64,000 nucleotides of DNA. It comes from Thalassotalea nanhaiensis (lineage in GTDB: Bacteria; Pseudomonadota; Gammaproteobacteria; Enterobacterales; Alteromonadaceae). Under the pieces are notes generated by a model that did not search any database, had not been told where the DNA came from, and worked only from the letters and a program-made list of their open reading frames with translations. The position numbers and the translations under genes are program-made. Of this stretch, positions 36,373-45,308 are shown piece by piece. Numbering within the stretch: position 1 is the stretch's first letter; every line of letters begins with the position of its first letter. The stretch lies in NCBI RefSeq assembly GCF_031583575.1, contig NZ_CP134146.1, forward strand, positions 2,294,001 to 2,358,000, given 5' to 3'.

Positions 36373-37221
36373 TTACGCTTTAATGTATTTATGGTTATGA
36401 CGCAGCATAGTATTTATTTCGACAATATAATCCATGCCACGCTCTGAATAAGGTAATAAACCGGTGGCCAGCACATCAGGACGAAGTTCGACGCCATTAT
36501 CTCTTAACTGACCTCTTATTGTCCTGAACAAATCATATGCAGGGTTAGTATTAATATTGTGAAAATAATGATTTACCATTTGCTCAAGATCATCAAATGC
36601 CGCTACTTCATGATTTAACCCTGAGTCTCTACCTCTTGGTACCAATCCACAGTCCTTCTTAAAACACCACATGCCAAAAAAGTTTAACCCTATTCGGGCA
36701 AACCGAGAGCTGCCCCAAGCAGATTCATTCGCAGCTTGTACTAATACTAGCTCTCTTGGAATTTGATCTATTCTCAACAATAACTGTTCAACAATTACTG
36801 TCGATGAAGAGGTATTTTTTAACTTGTACTTTTTAGCGTATTTCGCTAAAACTTTGTGCTGTTTTTTGGTTAACTCTTGCTGTTCATTTAATACCAAAGA
36901 AATTGCAATAATTTTTGCTCGTCGCTTGGCAAGCTTAGTGTTTTCAGCATCGATTGCCGGTTTTAAAAAATCAAAGAATTGTTGTTTGCGTGTGGGTATA
37001 TCTTTAATTGAGATAAAATCAGGCAGTTGCACGTCGTGTAAAGGTTTTTCAATGACAACTTGTTTGCTCGATTCTGTTTTCGGTCTATTTTCTATTGTAT
37101 GTTCACTGATAAGTACTTCTGTTTCACTAATAAAAATAAACGGAAATAATGCCATCATAAAGATGACTATGAGTAATACACCTTTGATTGTATTATGCTT
37201 TTTTCTATTTGGACTAACCAT
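36373..37221 (-). CDS. Bax-like glucosaminidase-domain protein
   Basis: A 282-residue protein with an N-terminal membrane anchor (about 13-31), a charged linker and a C-terminal mannosyl-glycoprotein endo-beta-N-acetylglucosaminidase-like domain. The catalytic Glu is in QAANESAWGSSRFAR, followed by LNFFGMWCF. Cuts peptidoglycan glycan strands or acts as a Bax-type periplasmic lytic enzyme. Confidence 0.85.
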   Translation of the reverse strand: MVSPNRKKHNTIKGVLLIVIFMMALFPFIFISETEVLISEHTIENRPKTESSKQVVIEKPLHDVQLPDFISIKDIPTRKQQFFDFLKPAIDAENTKLAKRRAKIIAISLVLNEQQELTKKQHKVLAKYAKKYKLKNTSSSTVIVEQLLLRIDQIPRELVLVQAANESAWGSSRFARIGLNFFGMWCFKKDCGLVPRGRDSGLNHEVAAFDDLEQMVNHYFHNINTNPAYDLFRTIRGQLRDNGVELRPDVLATGLLPYSERGMDYIVEINTMLRHNHKYIKA

Positions 37222-37256
37222 TATAAGATCCTTCTTATACTACTACTGTAATCATA

Positions 37257-38081
37257 TTACGCTGAAAAGAACATGTCTTGTTCACCAGGTTTGCCAATGA
37301 CTTGCATTCGTACGCCAAAAATTTCGCGGTATAAAATACCTTTAATATTGTAATACAGTGGCGCAAGAAACCCCATGGCGACAAAAAATATTACCAATGC
37401 TATAAGTGGTGGAAAACCGATAAAACCGGGTAATAATGTCAACATAGCAGCCAACAGTAATATGCTGTATATCTGCAATAATTTAAACCATTGGAACCTA
37501 GTTGCTTTTAACGACAATACAATAGCTGTCATTGGCGACATATTTTTTTCAACAATAAGTGGAATTGTAAGTGACAAAGCCACTGCAAGGTATATGCCCG
37601 GTAAAATCAAATAAAAGCCTAAGGAGGTAATGCTCGCGATAATAAGGGCTGTAATTGCGGTATAGGCGCTACGTTTTAAAAATGAAAAAACAAAAGCCGT
37701 GCGAGTTTTTATGCCAACAGCATGAGAAATCCCCATCATCTCAATGCCTGCAATAAAAGGCCATAACAACACCGTAATGATTAAATTAATCGCCACTTGC
37801 GACTGATTGTTTTGCATCACGGTTTCGATTCCGCCCATATACTCGGCAGCGACCATGGTAATGATAATGCCCATTAAAAACACAAAAACCAACCCAGATA
37901 AAATGGCTTGTTTATTGGTTTTAGTTAAAGACCAGCCTTCTTTAAAAATTGCTTGAACATCTAACTTGTAATCACCCTGAACTGCTTTATCAAGGTTTGA
38001 GCCTATTTCAACGAATCTTTTTTCTTGCACGATAATGGTTTTCTTTATGAGAGTATGGAAATGATTATACCAAACTAACAC
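37257..38081 (-). CDS. Multi-pass membrane protein of unknown function
   Basis: Up to 274 residues with about six hydrophobic segments, from residue 60 on. AIFKEGWSLTKTNKQ before the first helix and PGIYLAVALSLTIPLIVEK resemble BPSS1780/YciC-type membrane proteins, but the match is weak. The frame begins at GTG 38081 and no ATG occurs before residue 70, so the start is uncertain; the first 25 residues look unlike protein coding in this family. Confidence 0.7.
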   Translation of the reverse strand: MLVWYNHFHTLIKKTIIVQEKRFVEIGSNLDKAVQGDYKLDVQAIFKEGWSLTKTNKQAILSGLVFVFLMGIIITMVAAEYMGGIETVMQNNQSQVAINLIITVLLWPFIAGIEMMGISHAVGIKTRTAFVFSFLKRSAYTAITALIIASITSLGFYLILPGIYLAVALSLTIPLIVEKNMSPMTAIVLSLKATRFQWFKLLQIYSILLLAAMLTLLPGFIGFPPLIALVIFFVAMGFLAPLYYNIKGILYREIFGVRMQVIGKPGEQDMFFSA

Positions 38082-38155
38082 TAAAAGTGATTAGTAAAGT
38101 ATGGTTAAGTTTGTAATGAATTATGTTTAGGATACCAATGCAATCAGTAATATGC

Positions 38156-38788
38156 CTAAGTGAGTATAATTTTAACGGCTAATGCAAGTAAAACTATCCC
38201 CATAAAACGATCAATGATGTGCGCCTTTTGTAATAGCTTCTCTCTGAATTTGCCAATCGTTAACATAATCGATAAAAAGCAGAACCAAGCCGCTGTAGCT
38301 AATGCCATATAGCCACCATAAAATGCTTGCACAAGTGTTGGTGTTTGTGGCGAGATCACTAAAGAGAATAACGATACAAAAAATAATGTTGCTTTAACAT
38401 TTAAACCATTTACTAAAAAACCGGTAAAAAATGCTTTAGTGCCACTTTGCTGTTGTTTTTGCGCAAATTTATCATCACTATGACCACTATTGGGCTTAGC
38501 TCTAAGGCCCTGAATGCCTATATAGCCTAGATAAGTAGCGGCAATGTAAGATAGTACGGTAAAATACATTGGATCGCTGGCAATCAGTAAACCAATACCG
38601 ACTAAAGAATAGGTAACATGTAAAAGTATCGCGCTGCCAACGCCAAAACTGGTGATAATAGCAGTGCGGCGGCCACGGGTTAAACTTTGTTTTACGATAA
38701 CGGCAAAGTCTGGACCTGGGCTAGCCACAGCCAAAAAGTGTACCAAAGCAATCGTTAAAAACTCAGCGTAATAATGGCTAAAATCCAT
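38156..38788 (-). CDS. LysE/RhtB-family exporter
   Basis: A 210-residue membrane protein with the motifs AVASPGPDFAVIVKQSLTRG and GIQGLRAKP. The ATG at 38788 has AAGGA 8 bases upstream; the frame's TTG at 38794 is too close to that site. Exports amino acids or related compounds; substrate unknown. Confidence 0.88.
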   Translation of the reverse strand: MDFSHYYAEFLTIALVHFLAVASPGPDFAVIVKQSLTRGRRTAIITSFGVGSAILLHVTYSLVGIGLLIASDPMYFTVLSYIAATYLGYIGIQGLRAKPNSGHSDDKFAQKQQQSGTKAFFTGFLVNGLNVKATLFFVSLFSLVISPQTPTLVQAFYGGYMALATAAWFCFLSIMLTIGKFREKLLQKAHIIDRFMGIVLLALAVKIILT

Positions 38789-38800
38789 GTGCAATATCCT

Positions 38801-39352
38801 TTATTTTTCTTTACTTATGCTGACAAGAAACTGTTTAAAAAAGTTACTACCTTTTTCATAGCATAACTCGATGTTTCTATCTGGAATACCTTCAGGATCA
38901 GGGTGAGCGTTAACCGCCCTCTCCATCGATTGTTCACGAATTACGTGCAAAATTGGAAATGGTGATCGGTTAGTGAAATTACTTTCATCATCTTCATCAA
39001 CTCCATTAAACATATAATCCGGATGAAAAGAGGCTATTTGATATACCCCTTCATACCCTTCTGCCACAATAAGGTTTTCAGCCATATTGACTAGTTCCAA
39101 GTAATCATAAAAGTACTGAAAATTTTCTGGATATATCACTAACGAGGTTTCAATTTCAGGATGATCATCTAATCGTTTGCACTCATTCAATAAAGATTGC
39201 AAGGCGGTAGCTAAATCAACATTTCTAATAACCGGATAGGCAATAGTGTTTTGCACAAATTCCTTTTTAGCAAATGGACAGAAATTCAAACCGATAATGA
39301 TTTTTTCTACCCATAGTTTACATTGATTGATTACTTGTTGATTGCTGTACAT
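38801..39352 (-). CDS. DUF1415 family protein
   Basis: About 183 residues from the ATG at 39352; an upstream in-frame ATG (39415) would add 21 residues that do not resemble family N-termini. Contains the family features LNFCPFAKKEF, ETSLVIYPE, IASFHPDY and RSPFPILHVIRE. Small cytoplasmic protein of unknown function. Confidence 0.8.
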   Translation of the reverse strand: MYSNQQVINQCKLWVEKIIIGLNFCPFAKKEFVQNTIAYPVIRNVDLATALQSLLNECKRLDDHPEIETSLVIYPENFQYFYDYLELVNMAENLIVAEGYEGVYQIASFHPDYMFNGVDEDDESNFTNRSPFPILHVIREQSMERAVNAHPDPEGIPDRNIELCYEKGSNFFKQFLVSISKEK

Positions 39353-39514
39353 AGAACATTCTTGATTGGAAGATAGTTTATCAGCATCTAGTTTAACAAA
39401 ATCGCATAAACACATGCCAATAGATTTTTAAAATAATTAAACGCCGGACTCCAAACTTGCTATTACCTATTGGTAAGTTACTATAATTATTAATTCCCAT
39501 TGTAACGGCATGAT

Positions 39515-40009
39515 ATGTTTAAATTTATTTTTAGCACCTTCGATAAAATATTGTTTGCTGTAAATGCAATAATTGCCATGCAACTGCCAGGGTTTATTCA
39601 ACAGTATGGACAGCGTATTTCTGGCCACTTAGCAGAAGCGCAATATCAATTGCAAAAATACCAGTATATAGCAGACCAACATTACCAAGGCGATATATTA
39701 CTATTGGTAAAGCGTTATCAAATGAATAGCGATCCTGGTATAAACGCTGCCGGTGACGTGGTGTTTGATTTAATCGAACGTATATCTTTATTAAGTAAAC
39801 AAGTATCTCATTTGTTTGAATCAGACTATGTCACTAAAATTTATTACTTTTTTATAGAAATAGATTTAGAAATCGCTAAAGCTACCTTACAAGATTATCA
39901 ATTAACAATTCCATTAAATATCGCTGCAATAGCAACAGGAATAGGCTTTGCTATTTTCGCCAGTTTAATTTCTTCAATGACTTTAAAAATATTTCAAAGA
40001 AATACTTAA
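39515..40009 (+). CDS. DUF2937 family membrane protein
   Basis: A 164-residue protein with hydrophobic segments at both ends (about 9-27 and 132-158) and a helical middle containing LAEAQYQLQKYQ. The layout matches DUF2937 proteins of unknown function. Single gene before the oxidoreductase operon. Confidence 0.7.
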   Translation: MFKFIFSTFDKILFAVNAIIAMQLPGFIQQYGQRISGHLAEAQYQLQKYQYIADQHYQGDILLLVKRYQMNSDPGINAAGDVVFDLIERISLLSKQVSHLFESDYVTKIYYFFIEIDLEIAKATLQDYQLTIPLNIAAIATGIGFAIFASLISSMTLKIFQRNT

Positions 40010-40067
40010 TTATTTGAAATAATTGTGTACATTATAAGTAACAGTTTATTAACTTTATGGTGTTACT

Positions 40068-41858
40068 TTGAAAAAGACTGATGTATCAAACTACGACCAT
40101 TACATGAAAGTAGTTGATTGCCAACAAGCCTGCCCCGCTCACACACCTGTTCCTGAGTACATCCGCCTCATTGCTGACAAACGCTACACCGATGCTTATA
40201 TGCTTAATTGGCAATCTAATGTTTTCCCAGGCGTTTTAGGACGAGTATGTGACCGACCTTGCGAGCCAGCCTGTAGGCGTGGCAGAGTCGAAGAAGAGCC
40301 TGTTGCCATCTGTCGGTTAAAACGCGTAACCGCTGACTATAAAGATGATATTACCGAACGACTACCAAAAGTCCCCAGTGAAAATAATGGCAAACATATA
40401 GCCCTAATTGGCGCTGGACCCGCATCATTAACTGTCGCCAGAGATTTACTACCCTTAGGCTATCGTATATCGATTTTTGATCGCGATTTTAAAGGCGGAG
40501 GTATGATGCGTAGTCAAATACCCGCCTTTAGATTACCTGAAACTGTACTTGATGAAGAAATTGATTACATCCTTAATATGGGTGCTGAAACTCACTTTGG
40601 CACGCCAATTACCAGCCTGCATAAGCTATTACAAAGTAATTATGATGCGATATTTGTTGGCACTGGCGCCCCTAAAGGTCGTGCGTTAAACATTCCCGGT
40701 TACGAAGAAGCCAAAGCACAAATTGCCATTGGCATTGATTGGTTATCAAATGTCAGTTTTGGCCATAATGATTCGGCCCCCAAGCGAGTTGTGGTCCTCG
40801 GTGGCGGTAACACCGCGATGGATTGTTGTCGTACTGCAAAAAGACTTGGCGCAACAGATGTAAAAGTTATTGTGCGCTCAAGTTATGAAGCAATGAAAGC
40901 ATCGCCCTGGGAAAAAGAAGATGCTAAAGCCGAAAGTATCGACATTATCGTTAACCATACCCCAAAAGAATTTGTTATTGAAAATGGTAAGTTAAAAGGC
41001 GTACTTTTTGACGAAGTTGAATCGTTTTATGACAGAGGCGGTAAACGCGTACTCAAAAACACTGGAAAAACATTATTAGCCGAGTGTGATTTAGTCTTAG
41101 TTGCAATAGGACAAGACACGTCTTTCCCATGGATAGAACGAGATATTGGTTTAGATTTTAATGACTGGGATCAACCTTGTTTAAATGACGCAACGTTGCA
41201 ATCGAGTATTGAAAAAGTGTTTTTTGGTGGCGACGCAGCTTACGGTCCGGAAAACATCATTACCGCCGTAGCCCATGGTCATAAAGCCGCTATTTCTATC
41301 GATTTATTTTGCCAAGGTAAAACTCCTACCAAAAGACCAGACAGTAAGTTCAATCTTGTCAGCCAAAAAATGGGCATGCATGAGTGGAGCTATACCAATA
41401 TTATCGATCACGATAACCGCAATCTTGTACCGCATATTAGTTGGGAGGAAGCTGTTAAAGAGCTGGCAACAGAAGTTGAACTTGGTTTTGATGAAAAATT
41501 AGCGTTAGAAGAAGCCAGTCGGTGTTTAAATTGTGATGTGCAAACAGTATTTACCGAAAGCACCTGTATTGAGTGTTCTGCTTGTGAAGATATTTGCCCA
41601 ACTGATTGCATCAACTTTATTGCTGATATAAAAGATACCAACACGCCTGAACAAGAGCTGTTAAAAGGTAAGTTAAAAGTTGATAAAGCAACAGATGAAC
41701 AAGATTATTTTATTTCGGACAACCTCAAAACCGGCAATATTATGGTGAAAGATGAAGACATGTGCCTACATTGTGGTTTGTGTGCAGAGCGCTGCCCTAC
41801 CGGGGCATGGGACATGCAAAAACTTACCCTTGATAACATAGAGGCGACAATAAAATGA
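40068..41858 (+). CDS. GltD-like FAD/NAD(P) oxidoreductase with 4Fe-4S clusters (2-oxoacid oxidoreductase operon)
   Basis: A 596-residue electron-transfer subunit. Order: Cys-rich dihydropyrimidine-dehydrogenase-like N-terminus (CQQACPAHTPVPEYIRLI, CDRPCEPACRRG), FAD site (GAGPAS), NAD(P) site (GGGNTAMDC), then two ferredoxin-type 4Fe-4S motifs (CIECSACEDICPTDC and CLHCGLCAERCPTG). It resembles the small subunit of glutamate synthase but has extra clusters at the end. It probably passes electrons between NAD(P)H and the 2-oxoacid oxidoreductase encoded by the next two genes. Starts at TTG; an ATG 12 codons on (40104) would remove the first Cys context and is less likely. Stop and next start overlap (ATGA). 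Confidence 0.85.
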   Translation: MKKTDVSNYDHYMKVVDCQQACPAHTPVPEYIRLIADKRYTDAYMLNWQSNVFPGVLGRVCDRPCEPACRRGRVEEEPVAICRLKRVTADYKDDITERLPKVPSENNGKHIALIGAGPASLTVARDLLPLGYRISIFDRDFKGGGMMRSQIPAFRLPETVLDEEIDYILNMGAETHFGTPITSLHKLLQSNYDAIFVGTGAPKGRALNIPGYEEAKAQIAIGIDWLSNVSFGHNDSAPKRVVVLGGGNTAMDCCRTAKRLGATDVKVIVRSSYEAMKASPWEKEDAKAESIDIIVNHTPKEFVIENGKLKGVLFDEVESFYDRGGKRVLKNTGKTLLAECDLVLVAIGQDTSFPWIERDIGLDFNDWDQPCLNDATLQSSIEKVFFGGDAAYGPENIITAVAHGHKAAISIDLFCQGKTPTKRPDSKFNLVSQKMGMHEWSYTNIIDHDNRNLVPHISWEEAVKELATEVELGFDEKLALEEASRCLNCDVQTVFTESTCIECSACEDICPTDCINFIADIKDTNTPEQELLKGKLKVDKATDEQDYFISDNLKTGNIMVKDEDMCLHCGLCAERCPTGAWDMQKLTLDNIEATIK

Positions 41859-43711
41859 TTAACAATAATACCTCTACAGTAAACACGAAAACATCGATTA
41901 ACGATTTTGTGGTCAAATTTGCCAATACTAACGGTACTGGCTCAGCCAGTGCTAATAACATGTTTGCGAAAGCAATTATGCGCATGGGAATACCGGTTAG
42001 TGCTAAAAATATCTTCCCTTCAAATATACAAGGTGCACCAACATGGTATGAGGTGCGTATTAATGAAGATGAATTTTTAGGCCGTCGCGGTGGACAAACA
42101 GAAATAATTGTCGCCATGAATGCCCAAAGTTTTGTCGCAGATATAAAAGACGTCGCCCCTGGTGGCTATTTACTCTTTGATTCTTCTAAACAAATTCCAG
42201 AGCAATTATTAAGAGATGATATAAATTATCTTGGCATACCAATATCAGCTATATGTTTAAAAGAGTTCCAAAATCCAAGACAGCGACAATTATTCAAAAA
42301 TGTAATTTATGTTGGTGCCTTAGCAGCATTGCTCGATATTGAATTTGGTGTGTTAAAAACCTTAGTTGGCGATCAGTTTAAAGGTAAAGAGAAGCTTATT
42401 ACGCCAAATGTTTATGCGTTAGAGCTTGGCTTTCAATATGCAACTAACCACTTTTCTTGTCCGTTAAATTATAGAGTCGAACGCCGAGATCTTATTGGCA
42501 ATAGAATTATGGTAGACGGCAATACTGGCTCGGGATTAGGTGCAGTTTATGGAGGCGCAACGGTTGTGGGTTGGTACCCTATTACTCCTTCTACCTCTGT
42601 CGTTGAAAAGTTTGCCAGTTACTGTCAGCGTTTAAGAATTGACCCGGCAACAGGTAAGAAAAATTTTGCCATTGTACAAGCAGAAGATGAATTAGCTGCA
42701 ATAGGTATGGCAATTGGAGCCGGTTGGAATGGCGCTCGTTCATTTACCGCAACAAGTGGGCCTGGAATATCTTTAATGGCTGAATTTTTAGGATTGGCCT
42801 ATTTCGCTGAAATCCCTGTGGTGTTAATCAATATACAACGCGCGGGTCCCTCAACAGGAATGCCAACAAGAACACAGCAATCTGATGTGTTAGCTTGTGC
42901 ATACGCTTCTCATGGCGATACAAAACATGTTCTGTTGTTCCCAGACTCGCCAGCAGAGTGTTTTGAACACAGTGCCCTAGCCTTTGATTTAAGCGATAGG
43001 TTGCAAACACCGGTGATCATCATGAGCGATTTAGACCTCGGTATGAACGATCATTTATCTGCACCATTTATTTGGAATGACAAACAAAAATACGATTTAG
43101 GCAAAGTCTTATCTATTCGAGAGTTAGATAATATGGAAAGTTTCGGCCGCTATCGTGATGTTGATGGTGATGGCATATGTTATCGAACGCTACCGGGTAC
43201 TCACCCTAATAAAGGCGCATTCTTTACCCGAGGAACATCAAGAAACAAAGATGCCGTATATTCAGAAAAATCCGCTGACTATGTAGAGAATATGGAACGT
43301 TTGCAGCGAAAATTTGCCACTGCCGCGACCTTAATCCCTAAAGCGGAAATATCAACAGGACTGCAAAGTACGCAAATAGGTCTAATTTACTATGGCACAA
43401 CAACTCAGGCGATTAGCGAAACAAAGCACCTACTGCAAAAACAGGGAATTCCTGTAGATTCAATGCGTATTAAAGGTTTCCCTTTTGGTTCAGAAGTAGA
43501 AAAATTTATAGAGCAGCATGAACAAGTCTTTGTTATTGAGCAAAATCGTGATGGCCAGATGAAAACGCTACTCTCTACTGAGTTAAATATAGATCCTAAT
43601 CGCTTAGCTTCGGTGCTGTGTTTTGACGGGTTGTCGATAACGGCAAACCAAATTAGCTCTGACATTATTCATGTTATAGAACAGCAAATACCAAACCAGG
43701 AGGTAGTGTAA
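41855..43711 (+). CDS. 2-oxoacid:acceptor oxidoreductase, fused gamma-alpha subunit
   Basis: A 618-residue protein: an N-terminal gamma domain (about 20-195) fused to an alpha domain (from about 220; GNTGSGLGAVYGGATVVGWY, PITPSTSVVEKFA, AGWNGARSFTATSGPGISLM). This gamma-alpha fusion is typical of KorA-type enzymes that oxidise 2-oxoglutarate or a related 2-oxoacid to acyl-CoA and CO2, reducing ferredoxin. The conserved ITPST and TSGPG motifs bind CoA/TPP. The substrate cannot be fixed from sequence. Overlaps the gene before by four bases and is followed one base later by the beta subunit. Confidence 0.88.
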   Translation: MINNNTSTVNTKTSINDFVVKFANTNGTGSASANNMFAKAIMRMGIPVSAKNIFPSNIQGAPTWYEVRINEDEFLGRRGGQTEIIVAMNAQSFVADIKDVAPGGYLLFDSSKQIPEQLLRDDINYLGIPISAICLKEFQNPRQRQLFKNVIYVGALAALLDIEFGVLKTLVGDQFKGKEKLITPNVYALELGFQYATNHFSCPLNYRVERRDLIGNRIMVDGNTGSGLGAVYGGATVVGWYPITPSTSVVEKFASYCQRLRIDPATGKKNFAIVQAEDELAAIGMAIGAGWNGARSFTATSGPGISLMAEFLGLAYFAEIPVVLINIQRAGPSTGMPTRTQQSDVLACAYASHGDTKHVLLFPDSPAECFEHSALAFDLSDRLQTPVIIMSDLDLGMNDHLSAPFIWNDKQKYDLGKVLSIRELDNMESFGRYRDVDGDGICYRTLPGTHPNKGAFFTRGTSRNKDAVYSEKSADYVENMERLQRKFATAATLIPKAEISTGLQSTQIGLIYYGTTTQAISETKHLLQKQGIPVDSMRIKGFPFGSEVEKFIEQHEQVFVIEQNRDGQMKTLLSTELNIDPNRLASVLCFDGLSITANQISSDIIHVIEQQIPNQEVV

Positions 43712-43712
43712 T

Positions 43713-44765
43713 ATGAGCTTTGCAAAATCTAAATTTAAACATAAATCGCTGCCGGTAAATGACTTGGGGTTAACGTATCGAGATTACGAAGGCGCTATAT
43801 CCACCCTATGTGCGGGTTGCGGTCATGATTCTATTTCATCAGCCATAGTTCATGCATGTGCTGAACTGTCGATAGAGCCACATAAAATTGCAAAAATGTC
43901 CGGTATTGGTTGCTCTTCTAAGGCACCAAATTACTTTCTAAATAACTCCCATGGTTTTAATACTGTGCACGGCAGAATGCCATCTGTCACTACCGGTGCA
44001 AATTTAGCTAATAAAGATCTAACTTATTTAGCCATGTCCGGGGACGGAGACAGCGCATCTATAGGCTTAGGTCAATTTGCCCATGTCGTAAGACGTCAGT
44101 TAAACATGGTATATATGGTTGCTAATAATGGCGTTTACGGTTTAACCAAAGGTCAACTGGCTGCCACCTCTGATCGAGGCGTTAAAAATAAAACTGGAGA
44201 TATTAGCTTATTCAATGACATTGATTTGTGTACTATGGCTTTACAACTTGGTGCTTCGTTTGTTGCACGCTGTTTTTCTGGTGATAAAGCGCAATTAATA
44301 CCAATTATCAAAGCAGCTATTGCCCATCAAGGTTTTGCCTTTATCGATATTATCTCACCTTGTGTAACATTTAATAATCATCCTGGTTCTACCCGCTCTT
44401 ACGATTATGTACAAGAACATGTGACAACAGGAGCTGTGACAGATTTTGTCCCGACTAAAGAAGAAATCACAGCACAAACCCCAGAAGGCGAATTTGAAGA
44501 TATTTGTTTACATGATGGCTCTTTAATGCGAATACATAAACTTGATAAAGATTATGACACATCAAACCGATTGAAAGCGATGACCGATGTTGAAGAGCAT
44601 AAAGAACGAGGTGAAATTTTAACGGGTTTACTTTATTTAGACCCAACAGCAAGCACATTCCATGAATTGAATGACACTGCTGATACGCCAATGAATCAAG
44701 TTAAACAAGACCTACTCTGCCCGGGAGAGCGTGTATTAGGAACAATTAACGATAGTTTCAGGTAA
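43713..44765 (+). CDS. 2-oxoacid:acceptor oxidoreductase, beta subunit (TPP-binding)
   Basis: A 350-residue beta subunit with CAGCGHDSISSAI near the N-terminus, the TPP/Mg motif GDGDSASIGLGQF...NNGVYGLTKGQ and a C-terminal helical extension. KorB/PorB type. With the two genes before it this makes a complete three-polypeptide enzyme; AGGAGG-like site upstream. Followed by a hairpin. Confidence 0.9.
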   Translation: MSFAKSKFKHKSLPVNDLGLTYRDYEGAISTLCAGCGHDSISSAIVHACAELSIEPHKIAKMSGIGCSSKAPNYFLNNSHGFNTVHGRMPSVTTGANLANKDLTYLAMSGDGDSASIGLGQFAHVVRRQLNMVYMVANNGVYGLTKGQLAATSDRGVKNKTGDISLFNDIDLCTMALQLGASFVARCFSGDKAQLIPIIKAAIAHQGFAFIDIISPCVTFNNHPGSTRSYDYVQEHVTTGAVTDFVPTKEEITAQTPEGEFEDICLHDGSLMRIHKLDKDYDTSNRLKAMTDVEEHKERGEILTGLLYLDPTASTFHELNDTADTPMNQVKQDLLCPGERVLGTINDSFR

Positions 44766-44773
44766 AGGAGATT

Positions 44774-44802
44774 AAAGCTTCAAGCATTTCACTTGAAGCT
44801 TT
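44774..44802. terminator. Hairpin after the oxidoreductase operon
   Basis: AAAGCTTCAAG / CTTGAAGCTTT, eleven perfect pairs with a seven-base loop, between converging genes. T run is short on both sides, so strength is uncertain. Confidence 0.6.
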
Positions 44803-44807
44803 ATGAA

Positions 44808-45152
44808 TTAGATTGTTTTTGCGATCACATCAAACTTACAGCTGATCACATTAACATTGGTATAACCTACTCGCATTAGAGACTCAGCAGCAAACGTTGC
44901 TCTGGCAGCAGAAGCACAGTGTAAATAAATAGCTGTGTTTTCTTCTTTTACCAGCTCCAGTATTTTCATCTCTAATAAACCACGAGGAATGTTAATAGCA
45001 CCGGTTGCAGAGCCAGTAGCATATTCAGCAGGCTCTCTTACATCAATAAGTAAGCCCTTATTTTCTGACAATTCAATACGAGCCTGTTCGGCAGTTATTT
45101 TTCTAATATTTTTACTAACTTCTTTTAATAACTCAGGGATGGTTTTTAACAT
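44808..45152 (-). CDS. Rhodanese-like domain protein
   Basis: A 114-residue single-domain rhodanese: ENKGLLIDVREPAEYATGS and the active loop HCASAARA, with Cys as persulfide carrier and C-x4-R geometry. No signal peptide. Cytoplasmic sulfur transfer or redox role; partner unknown. Confidence 0.88.
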   Translation of the reverse strand: MLKTIPELLKEVSKNIRKITAEQARIELSENKGLLIDVREPAEYATGSATGAINIPRGLLEMKILELVKEENTAIYLHCASAARATFAAESLMRVGYTNVNVISCKFDVIAKTI

Positions 45153-45308
45153 AAAAAATCCTGTTTTTTATTACTACTTAACACCAAATACCAATTACTG
45201 AATGAACTTGGTATAACTTTTCGGCATTATAATAAATAATTACTTTATTAACAGGTAATTCTGCGCTACTTTCTTTTCATCAATAATTCACAGGAATTTC
45301 AAGCTATC

